From positions 3,534,001 through 3,598,000 of the forward strand of contig JARGXX010000068.1 of the NCBI GenBank assembly GCA_030374765.1: a stretch of 64,000 nucleotides of DNA, given 5' to 3'. The translations under genes were made by a program, and so were the position numbers. The notes beneath the pieces are model-generated. The model worked only from the letters and a program-made list of their open reading frames with translations, was not told where the DNA came from and made no database searches. Of the stretch, positions 52,890 to 63,865 are shown piece after piece. Every line of letters starts with the position of its first letter. Position 1 is the first letter of the stretch. Source of the stretch: Agarophyton chilense. Its lineage: Eukaryota > Rhodophyta > Florideophyceae > Gracilariales > Gracilariaceae.

Positions 52890-54599
52890 ATGTCTTCTCA
52901 CCCCGACTTTCTCCACGGCCCCGAGGGGTGTCTCTCTCAGCGAGTCGCCACATCCACGCTCTCCTCGCTCCTCGCTCAGCTGCAAAGCGCTTTTAAATGC
53001 GCCAGACACGCCGGTCTCTGTCGAGTCGCTGCATCCTCTTTCGCCGCAGCACACTTTTCACATCCCTTTCCTCAATCTTTCGCCTTTTTTCGCATTCGGC
53101 CACACACATCTGATCAACCCACTCACCATTCCCCGGGCCTTTGCTCCTGTGCCAATTCTCTCTCTTCCCCTAGTGCCCACCACGCCTTTTGCGCTTTACA
53201 ACACCCTTCCACTGATGCTCCTCACGCATGTTCTCACCAAATCACTCCTCCCGACTCAGAACAAACGCCACAGCCCGCTTGTCGGAAGCACGAACACCAG
53301 CAGCTAATCAATCGCTATAAACGCTCCAAGGCTGTCGAGCTGCAAAATAATGTCCGTCGTCTGTTCGAAGACCAATACAAGCCATTTGATTGTAATGGAA
53401 ATCTTATTCATGCTCCCTACGATGATTCACCCCAACTCGCCAACATATCCATTTCCGCCTCCCCCGCTGGCTACGAACCCTCTTCCCCGTCAGCTCCATC
53501 GTCCTCATCGTCTCCGTCCTCAACGTCTTCGTCCTCATCGTCTCCGTCCTCAACGTCTTCGTCCTCATCGTCGTCGTCCTCATCGTCGTCCTCATCGTCG
53601 TCGTGCTCTTCCTCGTCGACATCCGTACCCCCGTCCTCGTGTATAACGCCCCCAACAGGGTCTTCTCCACCGCTATATGGCTGCAAGCACTATCCCAGAC
53701 GCTGCAAGCTCAAGGCACCATGTTGCGGAATCTTCGTTCCATGTCGCTTTTGCCACGACGAGGCCGTGGGAGATGATCATCAAATGGATCGTTTCGTGGT
53801 TGATACTGTGTTATGCACTGTTTGTATGACCGAACAACCTATTGCGCCCGAGTGTAATCATTGTTCCACCCGTTTTGCCGGATACTACTGTTCAAAGTGT
53901 CGCTTCTTTGACAATTCCCCGAACAAGCACATCTATCATTGCGATCGCTGTCATGTTTGCCGATTGGGCAAAGGTATTGGAATCGATATATATCACTGTG
54001 ATAAGTGTGACGCCTGTGTCTCTATCGATTCTAAGAACAACCATCGCTGTCTCAATCGCGCATTGCACGCCAATTGTCCAATTTGTCACGCCTACCTCTT
54101 CACCTCCGTCGATCCGGTTGTGTTCATGAAATGCGGCCATACCATGCACAAGCAGTGCTTTGAGCAGTACACCGCCACTCATTATCAGTGCCCGATCTGC
54201 ATGCGTTCATTGACAGATATGAGGCAGCATTTTGAAGACATAGACAAGATTATGGAATCTCAAATTATGCCCTCTGAGTATTCTTGCAAACGCTCTCAAA
54301 TCCTCTGTAATGATTGTCAGACGAAGAGTGTCGTCCCTTTTCATTTTGTCTATCATAAGTGTGCCGAAGAACATTGTGGTAGCTACAACACCTCCCTCAT
54401 CAAGGTAATCGAGGAATCTTCACAAACAATTTCTGATTCTGTCGAAACGGAGTCACCACAAGGTTCTACAGAGCCAGATGCTTCATTGCAACCAATTCCT
54501 TCTACTTCGTCTCCTGTCATTGCGGTTGCACCCACGCCTACTCCATCTGTCGTTGAAGATGTTGCAGTGACTTCAACTGCATGGCAATACATTGTGTGA
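52890..54599 (+). CDS. CHY zinc finger / RING ubiquitin ligase (RCHY1/PIRH2-like)
   Basis: I chose ATG 52890 (CACCATGTC context, MSSHPDFL), giving 569 residues; the frame is open 61 codons upstream, but that part is pyrimidine-rich leader. Residues 1-180 are Cys/His/Ser-rich and unrecognised. Residues about 190-250 are a Ser tract. Then come the CHY zinc finger (from CKHYPRRCKLKAPCC at about 265), a CTCHY module with repeated C-x2-C pairs (about 310-385), a RING finger at about 396-442 (CPICHAYLF ... CGHTMHKQCF ... CPICMRS) and a zinc ribbon (about 470-500). This order defines the RCHY1/PIRH2 and plant MIEL1/BTS-related E3 ligases, which transfer ubiquitin from E2 to substrates. The long N-terminal extension and Ser tract are unusual. 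Nothing suggests a broken gene. Confidence 0.9.
   Translation: MSSHPDFLHGPEGCLSQRVATSTLSSLLAQLQSAFKCARHAGLCRVAASSFAAAHFSHPFPQSFAFFRIRPHTSDQPTHHSPGLCSCANSLSSPSAHHAFCALQHPSTDAPHACSHQITPPDSEQTPQPACRKHEHQQLINRYKRSKAVELQNNVRRLFEDQYKPFDCNGNLIHAPYDDSPQLANISISASPAGYEPSSPSAPSSSSSPSSTSSSSSSPSSTSSSSSSSSSSSSSSSSCSSSSTSVPPSSCITPPTGSSPPLYGCKHYPRRCKLKAPCCGIFVPCRFCHDEAVGDDHQMDRFVVDTVLCTVCMTEQPIAPECNHCSTRFAGYYCSKCRFFDNSPNKHIYHCDRCHVCRLGKGIGIDIYHCDKCDACVSIDSKNNHRCLNRALHANCPICHAYLFTSVDPVVFMKCGHTMHKQCFEQYTATHYQCPICMRSLTDMRQHFEDIDKIMESQIMPSEYSCKRSQILCNDCQTKSVVPFHFVYHKCAEEHCGSYNTSLIKVIEESSQTISDSVETESPQGSTEPDASLQPIPSTSSPVIAVAPTPTPSVVEDVAVTSTAWQYIV
53490..53630 (+). repeat. Ser-codon repeat inside the CHY/RING gene
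   Basis: A triplet repeat of TCN codons, including a 30-bp unit present twice, encodes a run of about 45 mostly Ser residues. On other frames it generates spurious Arg/Pro- and Asp/Glu-rich ORFs. Confidence 0.8.
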
Positions 54600-56599
54600 C
54601 ATTCAGTTTATCCCGTTCAAGTGTTTTTCTCTCCTCTGTCCGGATTGCGGGTTGCAAGTATGTTTCACTTCTCAATCCGGAATGCGAGTTACCTTTTTTT
54701 ATTTAGTTTTCTTGCCTCATGGGCTGACGAAACCGTTCACTACAACTATACTAATTTTGTCAATCAATCTTCTGCTGTTTTTTAAACGACCGCCCGTCCC
54801 ACGATCACCTGCCCCCCTCCACGCTACACGACTTGCTCTGTTTCCTCACTCCTATTGTTGACCAGAACACTACCTTGCGTCATGTGTTCGTTTCTTATGT
54901 TCTCCCGTTGTTGCGGCTGCTCAAAAAGATTAGTTGTAATGTTCACGAGTGTAATAGTTCTGGAATGTATACCTCTAGCTAGCGTCATTGGGACAATACC
55001 AAACACGGTTCACCGGAAAAGGGCTACAGTTTTTGATACTGGAACGCAGTTTCCAAGCCGCTGGAGCCCACATCTTGAATGGTTACTAACACAATAAAAA
55101 GTACAAACATACATGCGCACGAAATAGAAGGAGTGGAGGGGATGGGTCGCGAGGGGTACGAGCTGTAGAGTGCGAATAAAAAACCTTTGCGGAATATGAC
55201 GAAACAGAGCATTTCACTTCTGAGCCGCTGCGAGCGCTTTGTGGGAACTACTGACGTGGAATGACTGCTTTAAAACTCACGATGTTTGCTCGTTCCACTG
55301 CTATTTTGCTCTCCAATAGAGATTTGAGAAACTACTGAGGCACCGTCGTGCTTCGATGAGACAAGTGGCGTCTGTTGAGGTGGTTGATTGAGAGCGTTCC
55401 TTTGAAAACTTCACGAGAGCCGCCATCGCTTTCTCTTGTCATGCGCCGCGTTGTACCTTTTAGGGCGCCACAGTGAGTCTTATATCACCTTCGCGTTGAT
55501 TTCCATTTTTGTCTGTCACTTCTCTGTTGGTCGTGAACAAGTTCTGAACTCGATACTTCGTGTGATGAGTGGAAACGGCTGTGAGTGTAGGGAGAGAAAG
55601 AGCAAAGACGCTGTGCTGTTGTCCTCCTGTGTGTTACGACTTGTTTGGGTGGAACAGATATTCCCAACACAGTGACGGCTGCCAAACTTTTTCACACAGC
55701 TACAATAAGAGGACATCCGCGGTCGCCAAGATGTACTCCCCATCCCTGACCGCGTTCCGCGACCAAGATATATCATTTCCCTCGGTTGCGGAACTAGCAA
55801 GGCTTGGTTTCATCCTCCACGCCGCATTTGAGACAATGCGTGAGTCACTCACGGGTGTCGCTCTTTGAGTTACAATCATCATACTACCTTGAGCAAGGAG
55901 CAATCTGACATGTAGTGTTTACACCAAGTCTTCGGAATGACCTCATTTGTCATGAACAAATTTACAGGACTTGGGCGCCATAGCAGTAGGAAGGAGCGCC
56001 GTAAGTCTCTCAGCCTTCGCGCGTGGCAGCCAGGAAGCAGTATGTTGACTCTCGTCGTTCCCACAAAACGTATCGAGACATGAATCGATTGGTAAGTTAC
56101 GATGCTGACTTAACACTTCCCTTCCCTTCACGGGATTTATTCCGGGTGCCAAACAATGGGGACAGATTTTGTCTAATATTCTCGTGGGTGTGGCATGTGA
56201 GTAGTGTAAGGCTTGCTTTATGTAGCTCACACGAAACTCATGACCTAACTTTCAAAAATGTCGTATTGAGCGACCAGAGCGACCCTGAGACTAGCCCAAT
56301 GACGAAAGCGGTAAAGGATTCCCTGTAACTATTTTTCTCGTGTTTTGGCGAACGAGCTCTGTGAGCGACAAGAACGGTTGAAAAAGATCCCGTTCAAAGG
56401 TTAGAATGTGTTCAACGTGAAGTGACATCTTCACGTCCCGTCCCTTTTTCTCTGTGATTTCTTGCTATTCCATTCTTCCAGTCAATGGTTTCTAATGGCA
56501 TAGTTTCGAATATAAACGTACCATGTTCTGTTTCCGTTCTCTTTCTTCTTCGAGGATTGAACCCTCCGAGGGTTATGATTATGATCCCCTCTAAGGTGT
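54600..56599. other. right edge of gene island, no recognised gene
   Basis: Small ORFs of 60-101 codons are found on both strands without motifs. A plus ORF starting near 55730 (MYSPSLTAF) is short and unrecognised. The 3' end signals of the CHY/RING gene should be just after 54600. Confidence 0.35.
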
Positions 56600-57640
56600 G
56601 CTGAGGTGGCACTGTTTTCTGGTTATATTTCGCCTATAAGGGAAAATTCGGATGGCCCATGGTTGGATTGGCCCCGTGATACACGTGGCTTAATTTTGGC
56701 ACCGATTTTCGGATATTTGTAGAACGTTGGACTTTTGGGCCCTGGCAGTGGGATCTCCACGTGTATGGCCCTGAGCAGGTGTGCACTATTGTAGAGTTTA
56801 GTTAGTGGGCCCTACTTAGGGAGGCGAGATCTGACAGTCCGAGCTCAAAGTAAAGGGTAACCAAGGTTGGTCTTCGATACCTTTAGAGGTTTTTCGTCGC
56901 CATCGTTTCGGCCTTACAACCCGAAACGGGCTCTGGTTAGCAACGCCTGCGTAGGGACACGACTCCACTTGGAGAGTGCCCACGTTTGGGTTCCGTGCAA
57001 CCACCCCCTTGGGACCGCTCAGACAACCTGCGTGCACGATACCCCGTGGGGGTTCTGCTTACTTGTTGCGTGCTTTTTGTGTTTCCTTTCGAGGACAGGT
57101 TTTCGCCCCTGTATTGGGTTTCTTTTGTTGTTTCGCCCCTTTTCTGGTTCTCGGGTCCGGTGCCTGTTAGTGCCCGACCCTCGCCCCGTTTTTCCTCTTC
57201 GCCGGATTTTCCCCCATTATTTGGGATACCCATACCCATTCCCCATCCACGGTTTCTACCCCTCACCTCCGTCGGTACTGCCGGAATCCCGCGTGGGAGT
57301 TACACCCCACACTACGGGTGGAACGGAGGGCTCTGTCTCTGAGTCTGCCCCCCTCAGGGAGCAAGGCTTCGAACACCTTGAGAGCACTTCCCGTCGCCGG
57401 GTTTTGCTCCACAAGTGGTCTCCCGACTTAGAATCCGTTCTCGGACTTTTGGGTTGGTCATCCACGTGTTGGAATATCTCTTGGAAGAGGAAGCACCGTC
57501 GTGAAGATTTGTTGTAGTGGTCCCCTTTGGAAAGGGTGGAATTGGTTTTTATTTTTGTTTTGTGTTACGTCATCCGTTCTCCGGGAATCTCGTGATCGAA
57601 TTTCATCGTTACCCCGAATCGTCGGTGTCGTGTCTGCAGC
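56600..57640 (+). other. presumed 5' LTR and leader of element 3
   Basis: GC-rich sequence upstream of gag with overlapping ORFs in several frames (for example plus 56867-57517) that encode no recognisable protein. The position fits LTR plus untranslated leader. No primer-binding site could be assigned. Confidence 0.4.
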
Positions 57641-59671
57641 ATGACCCCGCCTACCCGTGGTTCCAGGACTGGATCGAACCGTCAAGCGGATTCAGTGCCC
57701 CCGGCCCCGCCTAGGCCGAGGAGCTCAATTCCCGAAGGTCGGAACGATTCCGGTATCGATCCGGACACTCGGAGAGCACCCTCAGTGGTTTCAGGTCCTC
57801 GAGAGGTCGTGGCTGTGGGCCCAGCTCCAGTGGTGGAGACCCCCTCAGCAGCACCCCGAAGTCTGGCCGACCCTGAATTACAGCGCCTGGAGACTCGAAT
57901 TGATATCGCCAACGCGGCTCAAATCGAGCTCCTTCAGGAGGTTACTACCCTCCGCCTCAAGGTGGAGGACGCCCAGGTGCGGGGAGTCGCCAATGACCTT
58001 CGTACCCTGAGGAGGGATGTGAACTCCCTTTTGGAAAGCTTTGGTACCCCTGGGGTCTTTATCCAGGAGTACCGGAGCCTCGTGGAGGAACACCGCGTGC
58101 AAGCGGAACGCTTCCGAGCTCGGCTGGACACCCTCGAGGCCATTATCCGTATGGACGGAGACACAGAAGCCTCGAAGGATAAACCCGACGTTTCGGAAGA
58201 CGAAGAACACCGCTCCGCTAAACGGCATCGCCGCAAGTCAAAGAAGAGGGTTCACCTCCAAGAGAATTTATCAGATTCCGATCCCAATCGCTCGTCATCG
58301 AGTTCGTCCTCCGAATCTTCGGATAGTGAAGATGGACGCCGGTCATCCCGGGCGACTCGGTCGAAGGCTACTTACACCTCTCAAGGGGCAATCCGTAACC
58401 GGAAGAAGGGTAGGAAACACCTTGGATTAAGGGAGCTGAAGCCGACGAATCCTCTCTATCGGAAGCTGCTATCGTACCGCTATTACCGGTTGGATAACCC
58501 TTCGGGAGATCGAACATCCCGCGGAACGGGTAAGGTCAAGGACTACATCAAAAGGCTGAGCATCACCCTACAGAAGAGGGAGTTCACAGGAACAGACCCA
58601 ATTCTGGTGCTCGATTTCCTTGCGAGGTTCGTCCAGGAGGCTGACATCCTCGGTATGAGTGAAGCGCAAGCGTATCTTGCATTACCCTATTTCGTAAAGG
58701 GAATGGCTGAAGACCAGTTCAACTCCGTTCGTGGATCATCCCGAGCCTCGGAAGGGGGAGTCACGTGCTGGCCCGAAGCGGTGCAGTACCTCTTGAGGTC
58801 ATACGCTACTGGAAATGCGATTCAGGAAGCAATCCTTGCATTAAGGGATACGCGGCAGAAGCCGATGGAAACCGAAACGGTGTATTCAACTCGCTTGAAT
58901 AAAGCGTTTCACCGATGCGGGAATGTATTCCCCGCCTACGAGAGATGCTCCATGTTTGTGGATGGTTTGGACCCCTCGATAAGGGCATTGGTGGCCCGAC
59001 ATCGGGAAGAGAAGCGCAAGCTGACCTACTTGGAACTGGTTCAGTACGCCCAGGCTGAGGGGGATACTCTCCGTGCCCGGCAGAACCGAAAGAGTCGGCC
59101 GACACGTGCACTCCTCGCCGATGGAGGTAACTCGTCTTTGTCACTCGCAGGAGGCCCTGCCCCTGTGGGGGTCAATGATAACATTCACTTCATGGGAAGT
59201 AACCCCGAATCTATGGGTACGTCTGAGTTGCCGTCGACATCCGCTCCGACTACGGATGAAGACCCTGCGCTCTATACCCACGGACGGAGGGTGCCAGCCG
59301 CATCGCCACCTTTTGCGAATACCGCTGCTCGGTTCTCTCGCCCCGGATGGAGGGATACAGCACCACGTCGCGTGGATTCACGTCCACAACCGAACCCGGC
59401 AGAGCTGATTTGCTATTGGTGTTACCTCCGTGGTCACAAAGCACCAGACTGCACCTTTCCCCTGCGGGAGGGTTCACGAATTATCGCTCAGTACGAGGCT
59501 CTGACCCCTGAGGAGAAAGCTCGCGTCCCGAGTAGGTCCTATGAGAAACAAAGGATACTCCGAGCTCACCTTGCTGACAGGGATACAGAACTTGTACCCG
59601 CGAACGGGGAACAACCGGTCCCCTTCGAGGCAGCTGCACCGAATTCGGTGGGGTCCGCTTCGGAAAACTAA
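57641..59671 (+). CDS. gag polyprotein, element 3 (intact ORF)
   Basis: The ORF has 676 codons from ATG 57641 (CAGCATGACC). Residues 1-170 are Pro/Ser/Arg-rich and then heptad-patterned. Residues about 185-250 are acidic/Ser-rich with a basic KRHRRKSKKR patch that could be a nuclear localisation signal. A capsid-like helical region (about 265-490) contains MSEAQAYLAL, VQYLLRSYAT, CGNV and FVDGLDPS. A CCHC zinc knuckle is at 59411-59452 (C-x2-C-x4-H-x4-C, complete). The protein would assemble the cytoplasmic particle and bind element RNA. Pol starts in the -1 frame across the gag stop, and a GGAAAAC heptamer (59662-59668) sits just before the stop. Confidence 0.85.
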   Translation: MTPPTRGSRTGSNRQADSVPPAPPRPRSSIPEGRNDSGIDPDTRRAPSVVSGPREVVAVGPAPVVETPSAAPRSLADPELQRLETRIDIANAAQIELLQEVTTLRLKVEDAQVRGVANDLRTLRRDVNSLLESFGTPGVFIQEYRSLVEEHRVQAERFRARLDTLEAIIRMDGDTEASKDKPDVSEDEEHRSAKRHRRKSKKRVHLQENLSDSDPNRSSSSSSSESSDSEDGRRSSRATRSKATYTSQGAIRNRKKGRKHLGLRELKPTNPLYRKLLSYRYYRLDNPSGDRTSRGTGKVKDYIKRLSITLQKREFTGTDPILVLDFLARFVQEADILGMSEAQAYLALPYFVKGMAEDQFNSVRGSSRASEGGVTCWPEAVQYLLRSYATGNAIQEAILALRDTRQKPMETETVYSTRLNKAFHRCGNVFPAYERCSMFVDGLDPSIRALVARHREEKRKLTYLELVQYAQAEGDTLRARQNRKSRPTRALLADGGNSSLSLAGGPAPVGVNDNIHFMGSNPESMGTSELPSTSAPTTDEDPALYTHGRRVPAASPPFANTAARFSRPGWRDTAPRRVDSRPQPNPAELICYWCYLRGHKAPDCTFPLREGSRIIAQYEALTPEEKARVPSRSYEKQRILRAHLADRDTELVPANGEQPVPFEAAAPNSVGSASEN

Positions 59672-62600
59672 ACTTTGGAGTCTCCCCTGCGGGAGGGGCG
59701 TCTTCTAAGCCGGAGTTGAAGACGCCCGAGGCGCTCCAGCTTCGCTCCCCAGCTGTGACAATCCTTTCAAGGAAAACGGCTGACACCGACGTTAACTCGG
59801 GATACTTTAGTGTCCTCCGTCGCCCGTGGATACGGTCCCGTAATCTCCGTATTCCGGATCGAGTTATGGTAATGGCCAGGCGGAATTATAAGGTATTCGC
59901 CGACTTCGGCCTGTCCAACCAGTTTATGGTTCGTCAAATATCTGTCCTGGATACAGGAGCCGCTCCTAACTTAATTCATGTTGAATTGTTACCCCCGCTG
60001 CTCCGGGTTCAAGTTCGTACCGGTCCACGTTTGGATATCGCCGATGCGAACAACAACCCGCTACAGACACTGGGTACAATTTCCCTCATGGTGAGGTTAG
60101 GCTCCTATCTCGTTCAACTGGAGTTTATTGTATGCAAGTCACTTGCAGCACCAGTCATACTGGGTTGTGACTTTTGCGACCGCTTCGTGGAAGCCATCCG
60201 TCCTCGGAATAGAACTGTGGAACTCGAAGACGGGTCTACGATCCCAATCGTTCGTAAACCCTTACAGGGAGCAGCGCGAACACGCGTTCCTCTCCCTGTC
60301 GCGCAGGAATCTGTGAAGAAGAACCCGGTGTCTACACGGGTAAAGGTTGCGAAGTCAGTGGCTATCCCGCCAGAAACCCAGGTTTGGGTCACAGTTGTTA
60401 CCAAGCAAATTGGTGTGCATGTGGTACAACCGAACCCGTCTCTGTATACGCGGCGTCAACTCGCCCTTGCGAATGGGGTTGTCTCCGTGGAACCGGATAA
60501 ACCTTTCAAGGTTTTGGTAGCCAACTTTGGAAAGACAACGCAGCATTTGGTCAAACACCAGATCCTGGGTTCTGTTCTTCCACACCCGCATGCGGTCGTA
60601 CCTACAAAGATCTCTATCGCAGAGGTCCTTGGTGTGGCGGACCCTAAGGAGGGGGAGGACACTGCCGAAATCGCGGAAGACGGTGAGCATACGACTGCAG
60701 CTCCACACGCTGAACACTTTAAACCTCAGGAGGTTACGGCCCCTATCACAGGAGCAGACCAGACGGATCCTGTTCAGGAATTGGGAAAATGGGATCTCAA
60801 CCATGTACCCGCATCTCATCGGGAGAAGCTGAGGCACATGCTTCGTGAATTTACCCCCATGTGGGATGGTTCCCTTGGAACTATTGAGATTACAGAACAC
60901 TGCATCGTTTTGTTACCGAACACTCGGCCTATTGCCCAACACCCTTACAGGGCTGGACCGAAAGCTCGGGAAGAGGAGAAATCTCAGGTGGAGAAGATGC
61001 TTAAAGCGGGCGTAATTGAACCTGCCCAGTCCGCTTGGGCCTCACCAGTGGTGCTAGTTCCGAAACCGGATGGATCGTGGCGTTTCTGCTTCGATTACAG
61101 ACGCCTGAACGAGGTAACCATTAAGGATGTGTACCCGATCCCTCGGATGGACGAATACATCGACTCCCTTGGGAGCGCTACTGTTTTCTCTACCCTCGAC
61201 GCCAATTTGGGCTACTGGCAAGTCCCTATTAGGGAGGGAGATCGAGACAAAACGGCTTTCGTGTGTCATCAAGGACTTTTCCGATTCCGGAGGATGCCTT
61301 TTGGGTTGACAAATGCCCCCGCAACGTTTCAACGGGCGATAGACATTCTGTTGGCTCCCTTCAAGTAGAGGACGTGTCTAGTGTATTTAGACGACATTAT
61401 TGTCTTCTCCAACAACCTGGATGACCACCTCGAACACGTCAGGGACGTAATGAAGATACTCAGCGACGCGGGAATCACCTTGAAACTCAAGAAGTGCGAG
61501 TTTCTCACCGATTCGGTTAAGTATCTGGGTCATATCATCCGTCCCGGACAGCTTTCAATCGATGAAGTACGAGTGAAATCCTTGAAGGAAGCAAAACACC
61601 CGAAAACTCAAACGGAGTTGCGATCCTTCTTTGGTCAGTGTAACGTGTATCGCCGATTCGTCCCGAACTTTGCGGAGATTGCCACCCCCCTCAACAGGCT
61701 CCTGACGAAGGGACAACCGGTTGAACTGGAACCTTTTGGCGACGCGGAAGCGTCTGCCTTCACGGCACAGGTGAATGCCGTACCATCACCGCCAATCTTG
61801 GCTCTACCCAATCCTGGGCTCTGGGCTCCCTTACGAAGTGGACACCGATGCTAGTGCAAACCAAGTAGGGTGTGCACTGTTCCAATCCTCTGAGGATGGT
61901 GAACGTCACCCTATTGGGTACTGGTCACGTTCCCTGAATGTCCATGAAAGGAACTACTCGGTCTCCGAGAAAGAATGTTTAGCCGTTGTGTGGGCCTTAG
62001 CTACACTTCGCCACTATCTGATGGGTACTCGTTTCAAAGTCCATACGGACCACACATGCTTGCGTTGGCTCCTGGAGGTCTCCGAACCCTCGGGCCGCCT
62101 TATGCTCTGGCGTCTCCGACTGTCGGAATTCGACTTTGAGATCCTGTACAAGAAAGGGAAGCTGAACACTCAGGCTGATGCACTATCCCGCTTGGGAACC
62201 ACAGCGGAAACGGGACCCTACGAGGACGATGACATCCCACGTTTTATGGTATCGTACCTCGAGGGAGGAGCTCAACCGCTGACGGATGATGTTTGTGACG
62301 ATATACTCGTCAACGAGAGTCTGGATTCGCCGACTGGCTCTCCGCCTAAGGAGGGGGAGGAGGACTTAGTTCCTTCGCAGGACGATGTTTCGGCGTCAGC
62401 CAGTAGCCCTAACAGGGAATCTAGTTCTCACAGTGAGACGGCGAGCCCGACCAAGCCGGCGACAGAGAAGTCACAACCCCAGCGTATGGGTAGCGACATC
62501 AGCGCCGACCCAGCCGAGCACGACGTCAGAAAAGATGACGAAAACCCGCCTAGGGAGAGTCGTGTGGAGAACTTCGTACCCGGAACGCCTACAGAGCCGA

Positions 62601-62749
62601 CGATCACCCGCCGCCGCGGAAGAGACACTGAGGTGTCGCACACTCAAACCCCGCTTTCTCGGGAACGAGCTGTGTCAGTGGACCCGCACGGGGAAGATCT
62701 CGACGACGAGGTTGACCAAATTTGGCTCTCTGTTATGGAATGGGAATAG
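59672..62749 (+). pseudogene. pol, element 3: protease, RT, RNase H (one stop, one frameshift, no integrase)
   Basis: The -1 frame relative to gag is open across the gag stop. Protease: VLDTGAAPNLIH at about 59945. RT: WASPVVLVPKPDGSWRFC (about 61035), then a single in-frame TAG at 61366-61368, followed in the same frame by RTCLVYLDD (catalytic YLDD, about 61369-61395) and LGHIIRPG. By comparison with element 2, the TAG replaces a Trp codon. Near 61800 the frame shifts by +1 into the RNase H part (61775-62749) with VDTDAS, SVSEKECLAVVWAL, HTDHTCLRWL and TQADALSRL. After PYEDDDIPRFM (about 62220) the sequence is Ser/Pro/Glu-rich up to the stop. No zinc-binding HHCC and no integrase core is present. 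Confidence 0.85.
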
Positions 62750-63247
62750 GAACTCCTATGGAGACACTGGAACCCTCAGGAATGGGAAAGAAATGAGTGA
62801 GACCCGTCGGGGACAGCTCAGGAGAGTGCTAGCGCGTTTCGGAAGAGCCACCTCACATCCGCTTGCGGAGTGGCAACCGGCGCCCGCGCATTTATGTGGC
62901 ACACGTCGAATGGCACCGAGCCAATCAAAAGGCTCTGACGACCAACCGTCGCGCAAACCGCCTCCGTCGCACGGCGCGTTGCACAAGAGCAACCATCGTC
63001 CCCGTAGCTCGTGTTGACGTTGAAGTCTTACCCCCCTGAGATTGGAGACGCTACCGCGTCGCGGTTTCTCAACCGTCACGGAATCTAAAACCACCGTTGT
63101 TATCGGGAAGATCTCCGCTTTAAGAAGAACCCAAACTGGGCCGTTTTGACTCCGTAGACGGAAGTTACAACGTAGCCCACAGGCCACTCGGCGCCGTTTG
63201 GACGAAGTGCTGAGACCCGCTCGCAACACGGAAAAGAACCGACCGGG

Positions 63248-63538
63248 GTGTGTCTAGACCCTACGTTGACACCCTCAAGGGAACTAGAGCGTTCCAAGAT
63301 GGAAGAGAAGCCCGAACAGGGAAAAGTGTACCCGCAGGAATTCGTTATCGATCGCATCGTGCGTCACATCTACACCCCCGAGGGAGAAGTTCGCTACCAA
63401 GTCCGATGGTACGGATTATCGCCTGATGAGGATACAGTGGAACCCATTGAGCACCTTCCGAGGTCTAAGGTTTTATCCTATCACCGACGCGCTCGGGTAA
63501 CCTTGCCTCCAAGTCTGGATCGTGGCCAAGTCGGGTAA
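63248..63538 (+). pseudogene. chromodomain tail of element 3 pol
   Basis: A 96-codon frame holds a chromodomain: FVIDRIVRHIYTPEGEVRYQ, then VRWYGLSPDEDTVEPIEHLP. Elements 1 and 2 carry the same module at the end of pol. The conserved Trp of the DTWEP motif is Val here. In chromoviruses this domain helps direct insertion to particular chromatin. The sequence between 62750 and 63247 has scattered stops in all frames and is presumably the decayed integrase tail region. Confidence 0.7.
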
Positions 63539-63709
63539 GCCACCACGGGAACTGTTGTGGATGCGACCTCGAAGTGAGGAAGATGTTGGTCCTCTGAAGA
63601 GGAATTTAGGAGAGTATCCCGAAGAACACGTATTGAGAGGTAAGGTCTACTGGCCCTCGGCCTAGCGCCGTTAACCGGGGAACACAACACCGGTTATCGG
63701 GACAGTTTA

Positions 63710-63865
63710 TGATGAAAAAGGAAAAGAAGACCCACGAAGTGGAGAAGAAGATTAAGAAGAAGATTGGACCCTAGGAAGGGCAGAAGATGAAGAAGATCCT
63801 AAGAAGGAATGAAGAAGATTAAGTAGAAGTTAAGATCCTAGGAAGGAAGAAGAAAAGAAGTTATG
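63710..63865 (+). promoter_or_regulatory. purine-rich tract after pol, element 3
   Basis: An A/G-rich stretch with repeated GAAGAAGATTAAGAAG motifs, matching the one after pol in element 2 (27409-27510). A possible extra polypurine tract. If element 3 follows the others, its opposite-strand ORF should end just beyond it. Confidence 0.35.

Noticed and set aside
53404-53686. Minus-strand ORFs of 71-88 codons rich in Asp/Glu or Arg/Thr
   Set aside because: They are shadows of the Ser-codon repeat in the CHY/RING gene.
56867-57517. 216-codon plus-strand ORF upstream of gag of element 3
   Set aside because: It overlaps other ORFs of similar length in other frames in a GC-rich leader and has no motif; more likely LTR/leader sequence.
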